Assembly: GCA_002748835.1 (NCBI GenBank)
Contig: PDTL01000028.1
Coordinates: 1 to 49,420 of the forward strand
DNA: 49,420 nt
Direction: 5' to 3'
Source: Deltaproteobacteria bacterium
GTDB taxonomy: Bacteria > Desulfobacterota > Desulfobacteria > Desulfobacterales > GCA-2748835
The translations under genes were made by a program, and so were the position numbers. Under the pieces are notes generated by a model. It worked only from the letters and a program-made list of their open reading frames with translations. It was not told the DNA's origin and searched no databases. Below, piece after piece: positions 8,452-17,349 of this stretch (within the stretch, counting starts at the first letter, position 1; each line of letters starts with the position of its first letter).

Positions 8452-9831
8452 TCAGGCGTTGTCCACGATTTTCATATGAGGTTTGACCATCTCTTTTTTC
8501 AGCATCTTCCGTATTGTTTCCCGGGATGCGGGGTCTGCGGTCATCTCAAACATGAACGCGTTGGTCTCTTTGATCCGCTCATCATCGTGGGGAAAGTCGT
8601 AAAGACCGTTCGCTTCATAGTATGCATGATCTGCTTGGAAAACAAACCGATGTCGTCCCCAGACATCATCCCTAAAGACCTTGTGTCCGCCAACACCAAG
8701 AAAACCCGCAGGTTTGATATAGCCGGTCTGTTCTGCCAGCTGCATCTGCCGCGCCAGATTGAACAGGGATGCATCAACAGCCTCCGGCGTTCCTTCATCT
8801 GATACCATGCCGGCAAGATTAGCCCCCTGCCACTCCATCACACCGCAGAAAATTTCTCGCAGATTGGGCAGTGCCGTCAACGGGCCCGAGACTAGCATGC
8901 CAATCTGTTTTCCCTTCAGTGTCGGGACGTGATTATTGAAAAATCCCCGGTCAAAAAAGGCTTTCCAGACCGAGGAAAGATACCGGTCACGGATGGCGCC
9001 GGCAAAAACAATCCAGTCCGCAGGCATCACCACATTTCTGTAGAAATCGACAAAAGCATCGGTCTTTTCGAGCAGGCACTCATGATCAAATCCGCATTGC
9101 ACACACCCCATGCAGCCGCTGGAAAAGGCCACATCCGAAAGACTGTAGACCGCGGGCCGGGCCGAGAAACAGCCGGCAAAGGCGTCCACCATTCGGGAAA
9201 CCGAGGTGTCTGCATCCAGGGGCTCATCCGTCACAATAATCAGTGTGTTTCCATCTGTTTCCAAATTCCCCTTGCGGTGTACGGATGTGAATACCGATGG
9301 ATGTGAGGGTAATGCGGGATATTCTGCCGGTGGAAACAGCCGGTCCTCGATGACCTTCATGCAGAGGTCCCCGAAAGCGACTAACCGCTCCTGACCTGCA
9401 GGTTCAAGGAGATCATAGGAGTCGGTTGACAACACGCCGGCAACTCGCATGTCCAGGTCATCGACAATGCCGCGAAGATAATGATGGGCGCAGTGATCAA
9501 AAAAGAGAATCGATGTGGTGAGAATAATGGCCGGTTTGCCGGAGAAAGCGCCGGACGCATCGCGTTCATGAATCAGTTCGATAAATCGTTTGTACTGGGA
9601 CGGCACCAGCAGGGTATAAACAGGGGTTGACCAAACCACCACATCGGCGTTGGCAACTGCCGTAATCACCGCATCAAATGCGGCCGGATTTGACTCCAGC
9701 TTACGGATCGATTTCGATACATGGTAGGTCTCGAGCGTCACCGCCGGCCGTTTTTTTTCCAGATAGCGTAAGGACTGCAGGGTTACGCTCAAATTCCCCT
9801 TGGGACTCCCGTTCAACACACAAAATTGCAT
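8452..9831 (-). CDS. Tandem flavodoxin-fold iron-sulfur flavoprotein
   Basis: A 459-residue protein with two NADPH-dependent FMN reductase-like units fused in line. The first (1-170) begins with the FMN-loop pattern LNGSPKGN and has WSTPVYTLLVPSQYKRFIEL, but no cysteine cluster. The second (195-350) carries a compact CX2CX2CX5C motif (Cys240, 243, 246, 252) typical of Isf-type proteins, which bind FMN and a [4Fe-4S] cluster. A C-terminal stretch (360-459) is rich in aromatic and His residues. It is likely cytosolic and electron-transferring, substrate unknown. It lies 51 nt after guaD. Most Isf proteins have one unit, so the fusion is notable. Confidence 0.8.
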   Translation of the reverse strand: MQFCVLNGSPKGNLSVTLQSLRYLEKKRPAVTLETYHVSKSIRKLESNPAAFDAVITAVANADVVVWSTPVYTLLVPSQYKRFIELIHERDASGAFSGKPAIILTTSILFFDHCAHHYLRGIVDDLDMRVAGVLSTDSYDLLEPAGQERLVAFGDLCMKVIEDRLFPPAEYPALPSHPSVFTSVHRKGNLETDGNTLIIVTDEPLDADTSVSRMVDAFAGCFSARPAVYSLSDVAFSSGCMGCVQCGFDHECLLEKTDAFVDFYRNVVMPADWIVFAGAIRDRYLSSVWKAFFDRGFFNNHVPTLKGKQIGMLVSGPLTALPNLREIFCGVMEWQGANLAGMVSDEGTPEAVDASLFNLARQMQLAEQTGYIKPAGFLGVGGHKVFRDDVWGRHRFVFQADHAYYEANGLYDFPHDDERIKETNAFMFEMTADPASRETIRKMLKKEMVKPHMKIVDNA

Positions 9832-9882
9832 GACTCTCCCTTCCTTAAGTTGCGGCTGCCTTAAAACGCAGCTACTATTTTG

Positions 9883-11178
9883 TCAATCGCCAGAGCCTGA
9901 CCGGATTTGTTTAACCGGGGTTCCCATGATCCGGGTTTCCGCAACATGCCTGTCATCTCCCAGCATCATCAATGCAAACAGCTTTTCCTCAAGGGTCCGG
10001 GCACGTTTCCAGCGCCGGGACAGCAGCGGGGTGGCATGGGGATCGATCACGAGAAAATCCGCCTCTTTTCCCGGTACCAGGTTGCCGATGCAGTCTGCCA
10101 GGTCTAGGCACACGGCTCCGCCCAGGGTGATTCGGTAAAACCCTTCCATGGACGAAAAGGATTGCCCCAGCAGCTGCCCCACTTTATACGCCTCGGAGAG
10201 CGTCCTCAGCAGGGAAAAACTGGTACCGCCGCCCACGTCTGTTGCCAGTCCCACTTGAACGTCCAGTGCATCCACCCGTTTTTGGTCAAACAACCCGCTG
10301 CCAATAAACAGGTTGGACGTGGGACAGAAAGCGATGGCTGCACCGGTTTCCGCCATGCGCCGGTAATCTGTATCATCCATATGAATACAGTGGGCAAAGA
10401 CTGACCGCGGACGGACCAGTCCATATCCGTCATACACATCCAGATAACTTCGAGAGCCAGGAAAGAGTGACGCTACCCAAGCTACTTCATCTGTGTTTTC
10501 GGCTAGATGGGTGTGTATATACACATCTGGATAGGCCGCGGCCAGTTCTCCGCACCTAGCCAGCTGTTTTGGCGTGGAGGTGGGTGCAAATCGGGGGGTA
10601 ATGGCGTACCGCTGACGACCGCGCCCGTGCCACCGGCAAATCAGGTCAGCGGTCTCCTGAATTCCCCCCCCGGGTGGATCAAGCAGATTATCCGGTGCAT
10701 GCCGGTCCATGAGCACCTTGCCGGCAATCATCCGCATCTGACGTGCATCGGCAGCAGAAAAAAAGGCTTCCGCAGACACGGCGTGAACCGTTCCCAGCAC
10801 AAGGGCGGTGGTGGTACCGTTTCTCACCAGTTCATCCAGAAACAGATCGGCGGCTTCTGCTGCCACTGCTGGATCTGAAAACGCGGCCTCTGCAGGAAAG
10901 GTATAGGTATTTAGCCAGTCCAGAAGCTGGGTTCCGAAGGATGCAATCACATCCATTTGGGGAAAATGGATGTGCATATCGATGAAACCAGGCATCATCA
11001 GCTTTCCGGGAAAACCGGTCACCGGGGTACCCGGCGGCAGGGAAGAAAGAAGCGCTGAAGACGGCCCTAACCCTGATATGCGGCCGTTATCGACCACCAT
11101 CAGTGCGTCGGGGATAAACGTCCCGTCTTCCGGTCCTGAAATAAAATGAAACACGTCTCCACGAAAAGCCTGCCGCAT
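9883..11178 (-). CDS. guaD: Guanine deaminase
   Basis: A 431-residue amidohydrolase that turns guanine into xanthine and ammonia. It closely resembles E. coli GuaD in motif order: metal ligands in PGFIDMHIHFPQ, GTTTALVLGTVH, MIAGKVLMDRHAPD, HTHLAEN, FAHCIHM, CPTSNLFIGSGLF and the metal Asp in TDVGGGTSF. The ATG at 11178 (MRQAFRG) was chosen because GGGGGAG lies just upstream; the frame stays open 31 codons further, into the preceding gene. It begins 13 nt after the diguanylate cyclase stop, so the two are probably co-transcribed. Confidence 0.92.
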   Translation of the reverse strand: MRQAFRGDVFHFISGPEDGTFIPDALMVVDNGRISGLGPSSALLSSLPPGTPVTGFPGKLMMPGFIDMHIHFPQMDVIASFGTQLLDWLNTYTFPAEAAFSDPAVAAEAADLFLDELVRNGTTTALVLGTVHAVSAEAFFSAADARQMRMIAGKVLMDRHAPDNLLDPPGGGIQETADLICRWHGRGRQRYAITPRFAPTSTPKQLARCGELAAAYPDVYIHTHLAENTDEVAWVASLFPGSRSYLDVYDGYGLVRPRSVFAHCIHMDDTDYRRMAETGAAIAFCPTSNLFIGSGLFDQKRVDALDVQVGLATDVGGGTSFSLLRTLSEAYKVGQLLGQSFSSMEGFYRITLGGAVCLDLADCIGNLVPGKEADFLVIDPHATPLLSRRWKRARTLEEKLFALMMLGDDRHVAETRIMGTPVKQIRSGSGD

Positions 11179-11191
11179 CTGCTCCCCCGGT

Positions 11192-12661
11192 TTACCTGTT
11201 CGGCTCGCCCGGAGCCACCCGAACCGTATTGCGTCCGGCCGCTTTTGCGTGAGACAGGGCGGCATCGGCACGGGCGATTACATCATCCATGGAAAAGCCG
11301 GCTTGATACGCGGCAATGCCGCAGCTTACCCGAACAGACAGCCCCTCACTGGTTTCCATTGAATAATTCCGCTCGCCCACCTGGGCCCGGATCCGGTGGG
11401 CGACGGCTTCCGCAGACCGAATACCGCCTTCCACCAGCACAATGAACTCATCCCCGCTCCACCGCGCCAGGCTGTCATGTTCCCGTATGGAGCGTCGGCA
11501 GATATCTGCCACCCCCAGGAGAACGCGGTCCCCTTGCCGGTGGCCGAAGGAGTCATTGATCTCTTTGAAGTGATCCACATTCAGAATCAGCAGGCAAAAA
11601 GGGGTATCGTTCCGGTTAAAGCGGTAGGTCGCCATCATGAATGCCTGATTGAATGCCCGACGATTGCCCGCACCGGTCAGCGCATCCACGATAGCCATCT
11701 GATCAATCTGCCGCTGAAAAAAATTCACCGCAAGCACGCAGATCCCGATGATACAGCAGATCATGATCAGTGCGAACGCAAGGCTCCGGTAATAGTTCCA
11801 TCGAATATCCGTCAGCTCGGGCGGCTCGTTTTTGATGACCAGAAGGTAACAGTCCAGTTCGGGAATATGGCGGACTGTCAGCAGAAACCGTGCGCCCCCT
11901 GTTTCATAGGCATAGACGGGTCGGACCCGGGTCTGGCCTAGAAATAGGTCCGCCACGGTCAGCAGTCCGGGCAGATTGCGGATGTTCGTCCGCGTCATTT
12001 GTCCGGTACCTGAATCTGCCTGAACCCGGCCTTCGGGACTGACAAGAAGAATATTTACCCCATACTGTGTTTCATAGGCGGACAGGCGCCTGGAAATATC
12101 GGCCAGCGTCATGCCGACACCGGCAACGCCCAGCAGACGACCCTGGTTATCTTCAACCCGGTGATGCACAAAAACCCTCACAGTGCCATCAGCCGCTTCA
12201 CGGGTCGTCACCTTCATCTTATGTGACTGACCGGAACTGCGGAAGGTATAGTACCAGGCATCCTGATCGTCCTCTGAATGCAGGGTTTTTACAATTCCCG
12301 TGTGGTGATAGTAGAGGCCGGTAGCTTCGGAAACAAAAAATGTGGAGACAAATCCGCTCTCGTGCTGGAGCGCTTTGAGGTACCGGATCATCACGGTTTT
12401 GTCCCTTTCACCGGACAAGGCCCAGTCATGGACAAAGGTGTCACAGGCCACCTGGCTGACCGCCTGCAGAGGCCGGTTTAGCTCAGTCTGGAGTTCCAGA
12501 AAAAAACTGTCCCGGCACAGGGGCAGTACGCTGTGTTCCAGTGTCCCTTCGAGGGCTTTTTTTGAAACCTTGAAGTTGACTCCATTGGTCAGACAAAACG
12601 CAAACAGCAGGACTGCTGTCAGAAAAAGAACCCACCGGGTCCGAATGGACAGGCGCTTCAT
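11192..12661 (-). CDS. Membrane-bound diguanylate cyclase with periplasmic Cache-like sensor
   Basis: A 489-residue protein predicted to make cyclic di-GMP. TM1 is at about 10-28, a periplasmic dCache-like sensor at 30-285, TM2 at about 293-313 and a GGDEF domain at 320-480. The catalytic signature reads SGDEF (402-406); Ser at the first position is tolerated in active enzymes. An RxxD product-inhibition site is present as REHD (393-396), exactly five residues upstream. Substrate motifs DALTGAGNRRAF and DHFKEINDSFGH are intact. No EAL domain. AAGGAGGTCGT stands before the start. It leads a likely operon with guaD and a flavoprotein. Confidence 0.9.
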   Translation of the reverse strand: MKRLSIRTRWVLFLTAVLLFAFCLTNGVNFKVSKKALEGTLEHSVLPLCRDSFFLELQTELNRPLQAVSQVACDTFVHDWALSGERDKTVMIRYLKALQHESGFVSTFFVSEATGLYYHHTGIVKTLHSEDDQDAWYYTFRSSGQSHKMKVTTREAADGTVRVFVHHRVEDNQGRLLGVAGVGMTLADISRRLSAYETQYGVNILLVSPEGRVQADSGTGQMTRTNIRNLPGLLTVADLFLGQTRVRPVYAYETGGARFLLTVRHIPELDCYLLVIKNEPPELTDIRWNYYRSLAFALIMICCIIGICVLAVNFFQRQIDQMAIVDALTGAGNRRAFNQAFMMATYRFNRNDTPFCLLILNVDHFKEINDSFGHRQGDRVLLGVADICRRSIREHDSLARWSGDEFIVLVEGGIRSAEAVAHRIRAQVGERNYSMETSEGLSVRVSCGIAAYQAGFSMDDVIARADAALSHAKAAGRNTVRVAPGEPNR

Positions 12662-12780
12662 ACGACCTCCTTGGGCGACGCAGGTTGTTTTCTTGTTTTT
12701 AGTCAACTGTTAATGATAACACAAAAAAGGGCTAAAGTCCGGTTGTAAACAGCGTATCGGAAGTGCGTCATCTGTTTTGA

Positions 12781-12966
12781 TCAGTGTTCATTTTGTGCGG
12801 TATCGCCTTCAGGCCCCCGTTCGATGGCGATGTGGTCTGCAATCTCTTTGAGTACAAAATATCGTGTCAACGCTCGGGCAATGGTTTTGTCCGCTACGGT
12901 TACACCTTTGGTCTCTTTTATATAGTGTCGAATCTTTTCAATAGCTTCGGCAATTGTCTCGGCCAT
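12781..12966 (-). CDS. Small hypothetical protein (61 aa)
   Basis: Not recognised. The start at 12966 has GAGGAGC six bases upstream; a longer reading frame back to 13068 lacks a ribosome site. The product starts MAETIAEAIEKIRHYIKE, is predicted mainly helical, and has no cysteine cluster, signal peptide or membrane segment. It lies 119 nt upstream of the diguanylate cyclase start on the same strand. Function unknown. Confidence 0.5.
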   Translation of the reverse strand: MAETIAEAIEKIRHYIKETKGVTVADKTIARALTRYFVLKEIADHIAIERGPEGDTAQNEH

Positions 12967-13310
12967 TTTCTGCTCCTCTACGGTGAGTTTGGAAGTGACA
13001 GCCCACGTATATCCGTACCTGACCGATGAGTCAATATTCCTGTTGCAGACACTGTATCCAGCACCCACTCTTTGGATCCGGAAGACCGTTTTATTCAGGC
13101 CCTCCTGCTAAAAGCCCATGTCACCAGATTTTTCGTATCACCGGGACGCGGTGTGCAGGCAGATAAACGGATGCGCCCCTTATCCGGAACTGGATACGAA
13201 AGAGACGTCTCTGCCAATCATGGGTTGCCACATGACAGCTGGCTTGCTATCAATACGTTTTTAAACAGTGTGCATGGGTGTTGAAAAGGGCAACGCACGG
13301 GAGAGATGCC
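12967..13310. other. Intergenic stretch between divergent genes, no gene seen
   Basis: This 344-nt gap separates the small unknown gene (-) from the thioredoxin-fold gene (+). It holds a 10-bp palindrome GAGACGTCTC near 13202 and a short inverted repeat TATCC/GGATA near 13180. Neither is clear enough to name. Reading frames here lack ribosome sites and a protein-like composition. Confidence 0.4.
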
Positions 13311-14269
13311 ATGGATGCAGGTGACAGAGAAATCCTGAACAATTTCAGTAAAAAGGACTTTTCGACGAACCGGATGACACTCGTCCGGACTTCAGATGCA
13401 CTGCCGGAAGCCATGGCAACCTTTGCAGAGGAGATGGCATCTGCGCTTCCCGGCATTACCCTGCAATATAAAAAAGAAACGGAGGCCCCGCTGCCCGGCA
13501 TCCGGGTGCGTGACAACCTCCTCTTTTGCGCTGCCCCCTCCGGTCCGGAACTCCCGCCGTTTCTCAGCAGCCTCCTGCCGCCGGATCCCGAAAAAAACTC
13601 GCCACCCTGAGTGAAAAGACCCTGCCGGCAACCATTGATATTTTCATTACGCCTCAGTGTCCCTTCTGCCCGGGGATGGTCAGCCGTGTGCTTCCCCTGG
13701 CTGTTTTTTCCCAGTTTCAGATCCGGATCATCGACGGCCTCATGTTTCCTGAAGCTGCCGAGGCAGCCGGTGTGAAGTCCGCGCCGACCACCCTTATCGA
13801 TGGCGCCTTCCGGTGGACCGGTATGACAGACCTCTCTGAGATCCTAGCCATACTGGCCGAGCGGGATATACGTCAGCTTGGCCCTGGGGCGCTGATCAAT
13901 ATCCTCCAGGAAGGCAGGGCTGCCGATCTTGCCGGAGAGATGGCACACGCCGGAGAACTCCTTCCCGCCTTTCCCGAGCTGCTCCGGCATCCCAAATGGC
14001 CGGTTCGCCTTGGCGCCCTGGTCTGTCTCGAATATCTGGCAGACATGGCCCCCGGCATCGTACAGGCGCTGATCCCGAAATTGATGAGCGATCTGAATGC
14101 CTCTGGCACGGGATCCGACATTAAAGGCGACCTCTTTCAGGCCATCGGTCTGGTCGGGGATCGCAAGGTACTGCCCGAACTCCTTGCCATGAAAGGAACC
14201 CTGGATGAGCCGGAACTGGAAGAGGCGCTTGAAGAAGCCCTGGAAACCTTGCAGGATACACATCGCTGA
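13311..14269 (+). CDS. Thioredoxin-fold/HEAT protein requiring a -1 frameshift
   Basis: Two overlapping frames look like one gene. The first runs 13311-13610 (RBS GGGAGAG; starts MDAGDREILNNFSKKDF) and stops at TGA 13608. The second is open to 14269 in the -1 frame. Joining at A_AAA_AAC (13592-13598) gives 319 residues: an N-terminal thioredoxin-like unit without CxxC, a second unit with the redox motif CPFC (Cys117/Cys120) and a KSAPTTLIDG cis-proline loop, then HEAT-like helices. The arrangement resembles AhpF N-terminal or protein disulfide oxidoreductase domains. A single missing A, by mutation or sequencing error, would explain it equally well. Confidence 0.65.
13592..13598 (+). promoter_or_regulatory. 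Slippery heptamer A_AAA_AAC, candidate -1 frameshift site
   Basis: Seven A (13591-13597) followed by C are read in the upstream frame as GAA AAA AAC, giving the canonical X XXY YYZ heptamer. The zero-frame stop follows 10 nt later. No upstream SD-like enhancer and no convincing downstream stem was found, which weakens the case for programming. Confidence 0.4.
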
Positions 14270-14401
14270 TGGCCGGCATGAAGACACTGTCGTGACGGCT
14301 TTCCTGTTTGACCAGAATTAGACAACCCGTTATATATCGTATCAGTTGCTCTTATTGGCCCCATGCATCAATATGGATCATAATAGACTGGATATCTTCC
14401 C

Positions 14402-15190
14402 ATGAAAACAAAGGTCACGCTTACAACGCTCTACAAGATGAAACAAGCCGGTGATAAAATCACGGCCCTCACGGCTTACGACTACCCGTTTGCCGCCAGG
14501 GTGGATGCGGCCGGCGTAGATATGATTCTGGTCGGCGATTCCGCAGCCATGGTGGTTCAGGGAAGGACAACGACCCTGCCCATCACCATGGATGAAATGA
14601 TTTACCACACCTCCCTTGTGTCCCGAGGCGTACAGCGTGCCATGGTCGTGGGTGACATGCCCTTTATGGCCTACCAGGCTGACCCGCGCGAAGCGGTTCG
14701 CAATGCCGGCCGGTTTCTCAAGGAAGCAGGTGCCACTGCCATCAAGCTTGAAGGCGGTGCCGCTGTCTGTGATGTGATCAAAGCCGTGGGTGATGCAGGG
14801 ATTCCGGTTCAGGCCCACATCGGCCTCACCCCTCAGTCGGTTCACCAGATGGGCGGTTACAAGGTCCAGCGCGACGAAGACCGTCTGATGAGCGACGCAC
14901 TGAAGGTTCAGGAAGCCGGGGCTTTTTCCGTTGTGCTCGAAGGGATTCCTGCCGGTATTTCGGAAACCATCACAAAGGAACTCCGGATTCCCACCATCGG
15001 TATTGGTGCCGGACCGGCGTGTGACGGCCAAATTCTCGTTCTCCACGACATGCTGGGACTCAACACCGGCCATCTGCCCAAGTTTGTGAAAAAATATGCG
15101 GAGTTGGCAACCGCAGCTGACACGGCTATTTCACGCTTTGTGTCGGACGTGAAAGGCGGCGCCTTCCCGGCTGACGAACACTGCTATTAG
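14402..15190 (+). CDS. panB: 3-methyl-2-oxobutanoate hydroxymethyltransferase
   Basis: A 262-residue PanB of standard length. It transfers the methylene group of 5,10-methylene-THF to alpha-ketoisovalerate, the first committed step of pantothenate synthesis, in the cytosol. Recognised by [19 protein letters not shown], the Mg-binding [39 protein letters not shown] and [20 protein letters not shown]. The ribosome site in front of ATG is poor. panC and panD are not nearby. CoaD, a later step of the same CoA route, is encoded at 35839-36336. Confidence 0.95.
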   Translation: MKTKVTLTTLYKMKQAGDKITALTAYDYPFAARVDAAGVDMILVGDSAAMVVQGRTTTLPITMDEMIYHTSLVSRGVQRAMVVGDMPFMAYQADPREAVRNAGRFLKEAGATAIKLEGGAAVCDVIKAVGDAGIPVQAHIGLTPQSVHQMGGYKVQRDEDRLMSDALKVQEAGAFSVVLEGIPAGISETITKELRIPTIGIGAGPACDGQILVLHDMLGLNTGHLPKFVKKYAELATAADTAISRFVSDVKGGAFPADEHCY

Positions 15191-15272
15191 AGGGGATTCA
15201 TCTCCTATCCAGCCGGCAGAAAAACGGAGAAAAGCGTGTTGTATTTAAAAACGTGAGGTGGCTGTTTTTCAC

Positions 15273-15303
15273 AATAAAAGCCTCCGGCAAGGCTGCCAGA
15301 GGC
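15273..15303 (-). terminator. Rho-independent terminator of the FmdB gene
   Basis: Read on the minus strand, GCCTCTGGCA and TTGCCGGAGGC pair as a strong hairpin (15280-15303) followed by TTTTATTG. It sits 40 nt after the zinc-ribbon stop and faces panB convergently. Confidence 0.75.
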
Positions 15304-15342
15304 GAGATGTGTCCTTCCAACGGAAGAACGGTATCAGCCCCC

Positions 15343-15552
15343 TCAACCGCCGGCAGCGGGTCCGCATGAAGGACTTTTGAAACCGCCAGATCCGGTGGGG
15401 ATACCGTGGGGCCGGAACGAACCCGCCGAAAGTTGCTTGCTGAAATCCGCGCTCCCGCAATGGGGGCAGGCGGTTGGTGTATCTGACGCTTTCAGTACAA
15501 GGGCGTCAAACGTTTTGCTGCAGGCAGTGCAGGTATACTCGTATATGGGCAT
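15343..15552 (-). CDS. FmdB-family zinc-ribbon protein
   Basis: A 69-residue protein starting MPIYEYTCTACSKTFD, with a second CPHCGSADF pair: the CxxC...CxxC zinc ribbon of the FmdB/CxxC-SSSS family. The tail is Gly/Ser/Pro-rich and includes one more cysteine (SPSCGPAAGG), as often seen in this family. FmdB was named for a regulator of formamidase, but most members have no proven role. Standing alone between panB and a lipid kinase gives no further clue. Confidence 0.85.
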   Translation of the reverse strand: MPIYEYTCTACSKTFDALVLKASDTPTACPHCGSADFSKQLSAGSFRPHGIPTGSGGFKSPSCGPAAGG

Positions 15553-15621
15553 GAGATCCTCCTGTTCATCATTATTTTATCGTTATAGACCAGAAACGAA
15601 ACACTCCCCCTTGAATTTAAA

Positions 15622-15657
15622 AAAAACTGGGGGTGCAGGGGGGGGGCATCCCCCTGC
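15622..15657 (-). terminator. Probable terminator of the lipid kinase gene
   Basis: On the minus strand GCAGGGGG and CCCCCTGC pair (15635-15657), followed after eight bases by a run of nine T. The distance from stem to T-run is unusually long, so strength is uncertain. Confidence 0.45.
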
Positions 15658-15676
15658 CCGCCGGCGGCAAAGGGTT

Positions 15677-16624
15677 TTAGTATTTCACCAGCCGAATGAA
15701 AGGGCCTGTGGAGAGGGTGATGCCGTCCGGGGATTCGTAGCGTTCGCCGTCCATCATCCACCGCAAGGGACGGTTTCCGGTGATCCGGACGGTTTTGGCC
15801 GGGCCGTTCCAATAGAGGTCCGGGTGTTTGACTAGGCGCCCGGTCCAAAGGCGGTGTACCTGGGTGACCAGTGCTCCGGGGCCAATGGCACCACAGGCAA
15901 AGTGAAACGCTCCGGGCATTGCATAGGCCAGGGGGGTGGCTTTACATCCCAGACCGATATCCTGTACCACACACCCGAGGATCACCCGGAATGCCCCGGC
16001 GGGCAGGGTGTGTCCATCCACGGTGACTGTCATGGGTTCCGCATCAAACAGATCCCTGGCATACCCGGTTTTCATCAGGGCGGACCCGATCAGTCTGGCG
16101 ACCATGCGTGCAGCTGCCACGGGCCCGGTTTCCGTGGACCCGTAGTAGTTGTCCAGAAAACGGACCACCACGCCGGCCCCGGACATGAATCCCAGCAGGC
16201 CATTCACGTTCATGAGCCGATGAGGAAGCACCGTCAGCGACTGCCTTTGTCGGCAGGCTTCGGCCAGTTTTTTGACAACCGCTTCAGGTTTCCCCTTCAT
16301 CCCGAGCACGGTTGAGACGGTATTCATGGTGCCCCCCCTCAGGATGGCAACCGGGGGGAAATCGCCTTTCCAGCGGGGTACGGCTTCGGAAAGGAATTTA
16401 TGGAGTGTCCCGTCTCCCCCGATGACCGCGATCAGGTCAACGCCTGCTTCCTGAAAGGTGTCGATGGCACGGGGAAGGTCTTCCAGGCGGTTTGTCGATG
16501 CAAAGATGCCGGTATCTGAGACAGCCTTCTGTAAAGCGGCACCGATTTCCGGGTGCCGGATGCTCTGACGGGAATTCGGGTTGTGCAACACCCCGAGGCG
16601 GGTAACCTGACATGTTTTTTCCAT
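15677..16624 (-). CDS. Diacylglycerol/lipid kinase family protein (DagK catalytic domain)
   Basis: A 315-residue soluble lipid kinase of the DgkB/YegS/sphingosine-kinase superfamily. The nucleotide loop is IGGDGTLHKFLSE near residue 75, followed by LRGGTMNTVS. A C-terminal beta-sandwich contains LRWMMDGERYES. The start at 16624 (MEKTCQVTRLG) was chosen because a G-rich site (GGGGGTATC) precedes it. The frame is open 87 codons upstream, but that stretch does not look like protein. The likely reaction is ATP-dependent phosphorylation of a lipid hydroxyl at the membrane. The exact substrate cannot be told. Confidence 0.85.
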   Translation of the reverse strand: MEKTCQVTRLGVLHNPNSRQSIRHPEIGAALQKAVSDTGIFASTNRLEDLPRAIDTFQEAGVDLIAVIGGDGTLHKFLSEAVPRWKGDFPPVAILRGGTMNTVSTVLGMKGKPEAVVKKLAEACRQRQSLTVLPHRLMNVNGLLGFMSGAGVVVRFLDNYYGSTETGPVAAARMVARLIGSALMKTGYARDLFDAEPMTVTVDGHTLPAGAFRVILGCVVQDIGLGCKATPLAYAMPGAFHFACGAIGPGALVTQVHRLWTGRLVKHPDLYWNGPAKTVRITGNRPLRWMMDGERYESPDGITLSTGPFIRLVKY

Positions 16625-16878
16625 GATACCCCCAGCTAAAATAGCGTTGGCGTCCAAACAATCGACGCTGTGATTTTTTTCAGAATAAACCGGATAAAGG
16701 GTACCAGATCTCATGCGGACAGTGCAATCCCCATCTTCGCTGCCCGCCCCTGTCAGAAAAGCATTCAGGCTCGCACCTGCGTATATAGGCGGTTTCCAAC
16801 GTTTCCTTTTGCCTGATAAAATCCGGCGCATCAAACAATTGCAATTGATAAAAAATTGTGCATCGCACAAAAAAATAA

Positions 16879-16906
16879 TTGACAACGCTTATTTCTGGCT
16901 TAGTTT
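16879..16906 (+). promoter_or_regulatory. Candidate sigma-70 promoter of the phasin-like gene
   Basis: TTGACA at 16879-16884, 16-nt spacer, then TAGTTT at 16901-16906, about 60 nt before the ATG. The -35 is perfect and the -10 is fair. The remainder of 16625-16968 is A+T-rich and has no gene. Confidence 0.5.
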
Positions 16907-16968
16907 ATGTTCAAAGAGTTAATGCAACGCAACATATACAAAATAAACACACATGAAGGAGAAACGAT

Positions 16969-17226
16969 ATGGAACTTTTGAAACCCATGCAACAAGCTGT
17001 CGCCCTGAACCGAAAAGTTCATGAAAACCTGATCCAGACCGTTACACGGGTCACACAACAGGCCCAGGAAAGCGGCGGAGAAATCGTTGAGCGCCTCGGC
17101 GTTCCCGAGCCGGTCCAGGCAACCCTGAAAGACTGGGGACAAGCGGTTCGCACGGTTCAGGCAGAATACACCAAAAACGTGACAGCCGGATTCCAACGGG
17201 TCGAAGCATGCCTTCAGGTCGGTTAG
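16969..17226 (+). CDS. Small helical phasin-like protein (85 aa)
   Basis: An 85-residue protein with AAGGAGAAACGAT before the ATG. Predicted almost wholly helical with amphipathic repeats: residues 1-35 rich in Gln, Val and Thr, a break at GVPEPVQ (44-50), then a helix through W56 to the end with AEYTKNVTAGFQRVE. This shape recalls phasin-like granule proteins, but the identity is not secure and no PHA genes are in the window. It is a stand-alone gene with its own consensus -35 and a very strong terminator, suggesting an abundant product. Confidence 0.65.
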   Translation: MELLKPMQQAVALNRKVHENLIQTVTRVTQQAQESGGEIVERLGVPEPVQATLKDWGQAVRTVQAEYTKNVTAGFQRVEACLQVG

Positions 17227-17270
17227 CCGGATAACGGTATCAATCCCCAAATTCGCCATATGCATCTTCA

Positions 17271-17300
17271 AGGCGCCTGTGAAAGACAGGCGCCTTTTTT
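17271..17300 (+). terminator. Strong rho-independent terminator
   Basis: AGGCGCCTGT pairs perfectly with ACAGGCGCCT around a GAAAG loop (17271-17295), followed by TTTTTT. It closes the phasin-like gene and faces the convergent oxyR gene. Confidence 0.9.
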
Positions 17301-17349
17301 ATTTTGCGCCAGTCACCCGGAAAACGATTGACCCACGAACAACCCGCGT

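Noticed and set aside
13072..13284. A 70-codon frame upstream of the thioredoxin-fold gene
   Set aside because: No ribosome site, no recognisable motif, and composition not clearly protein-like.
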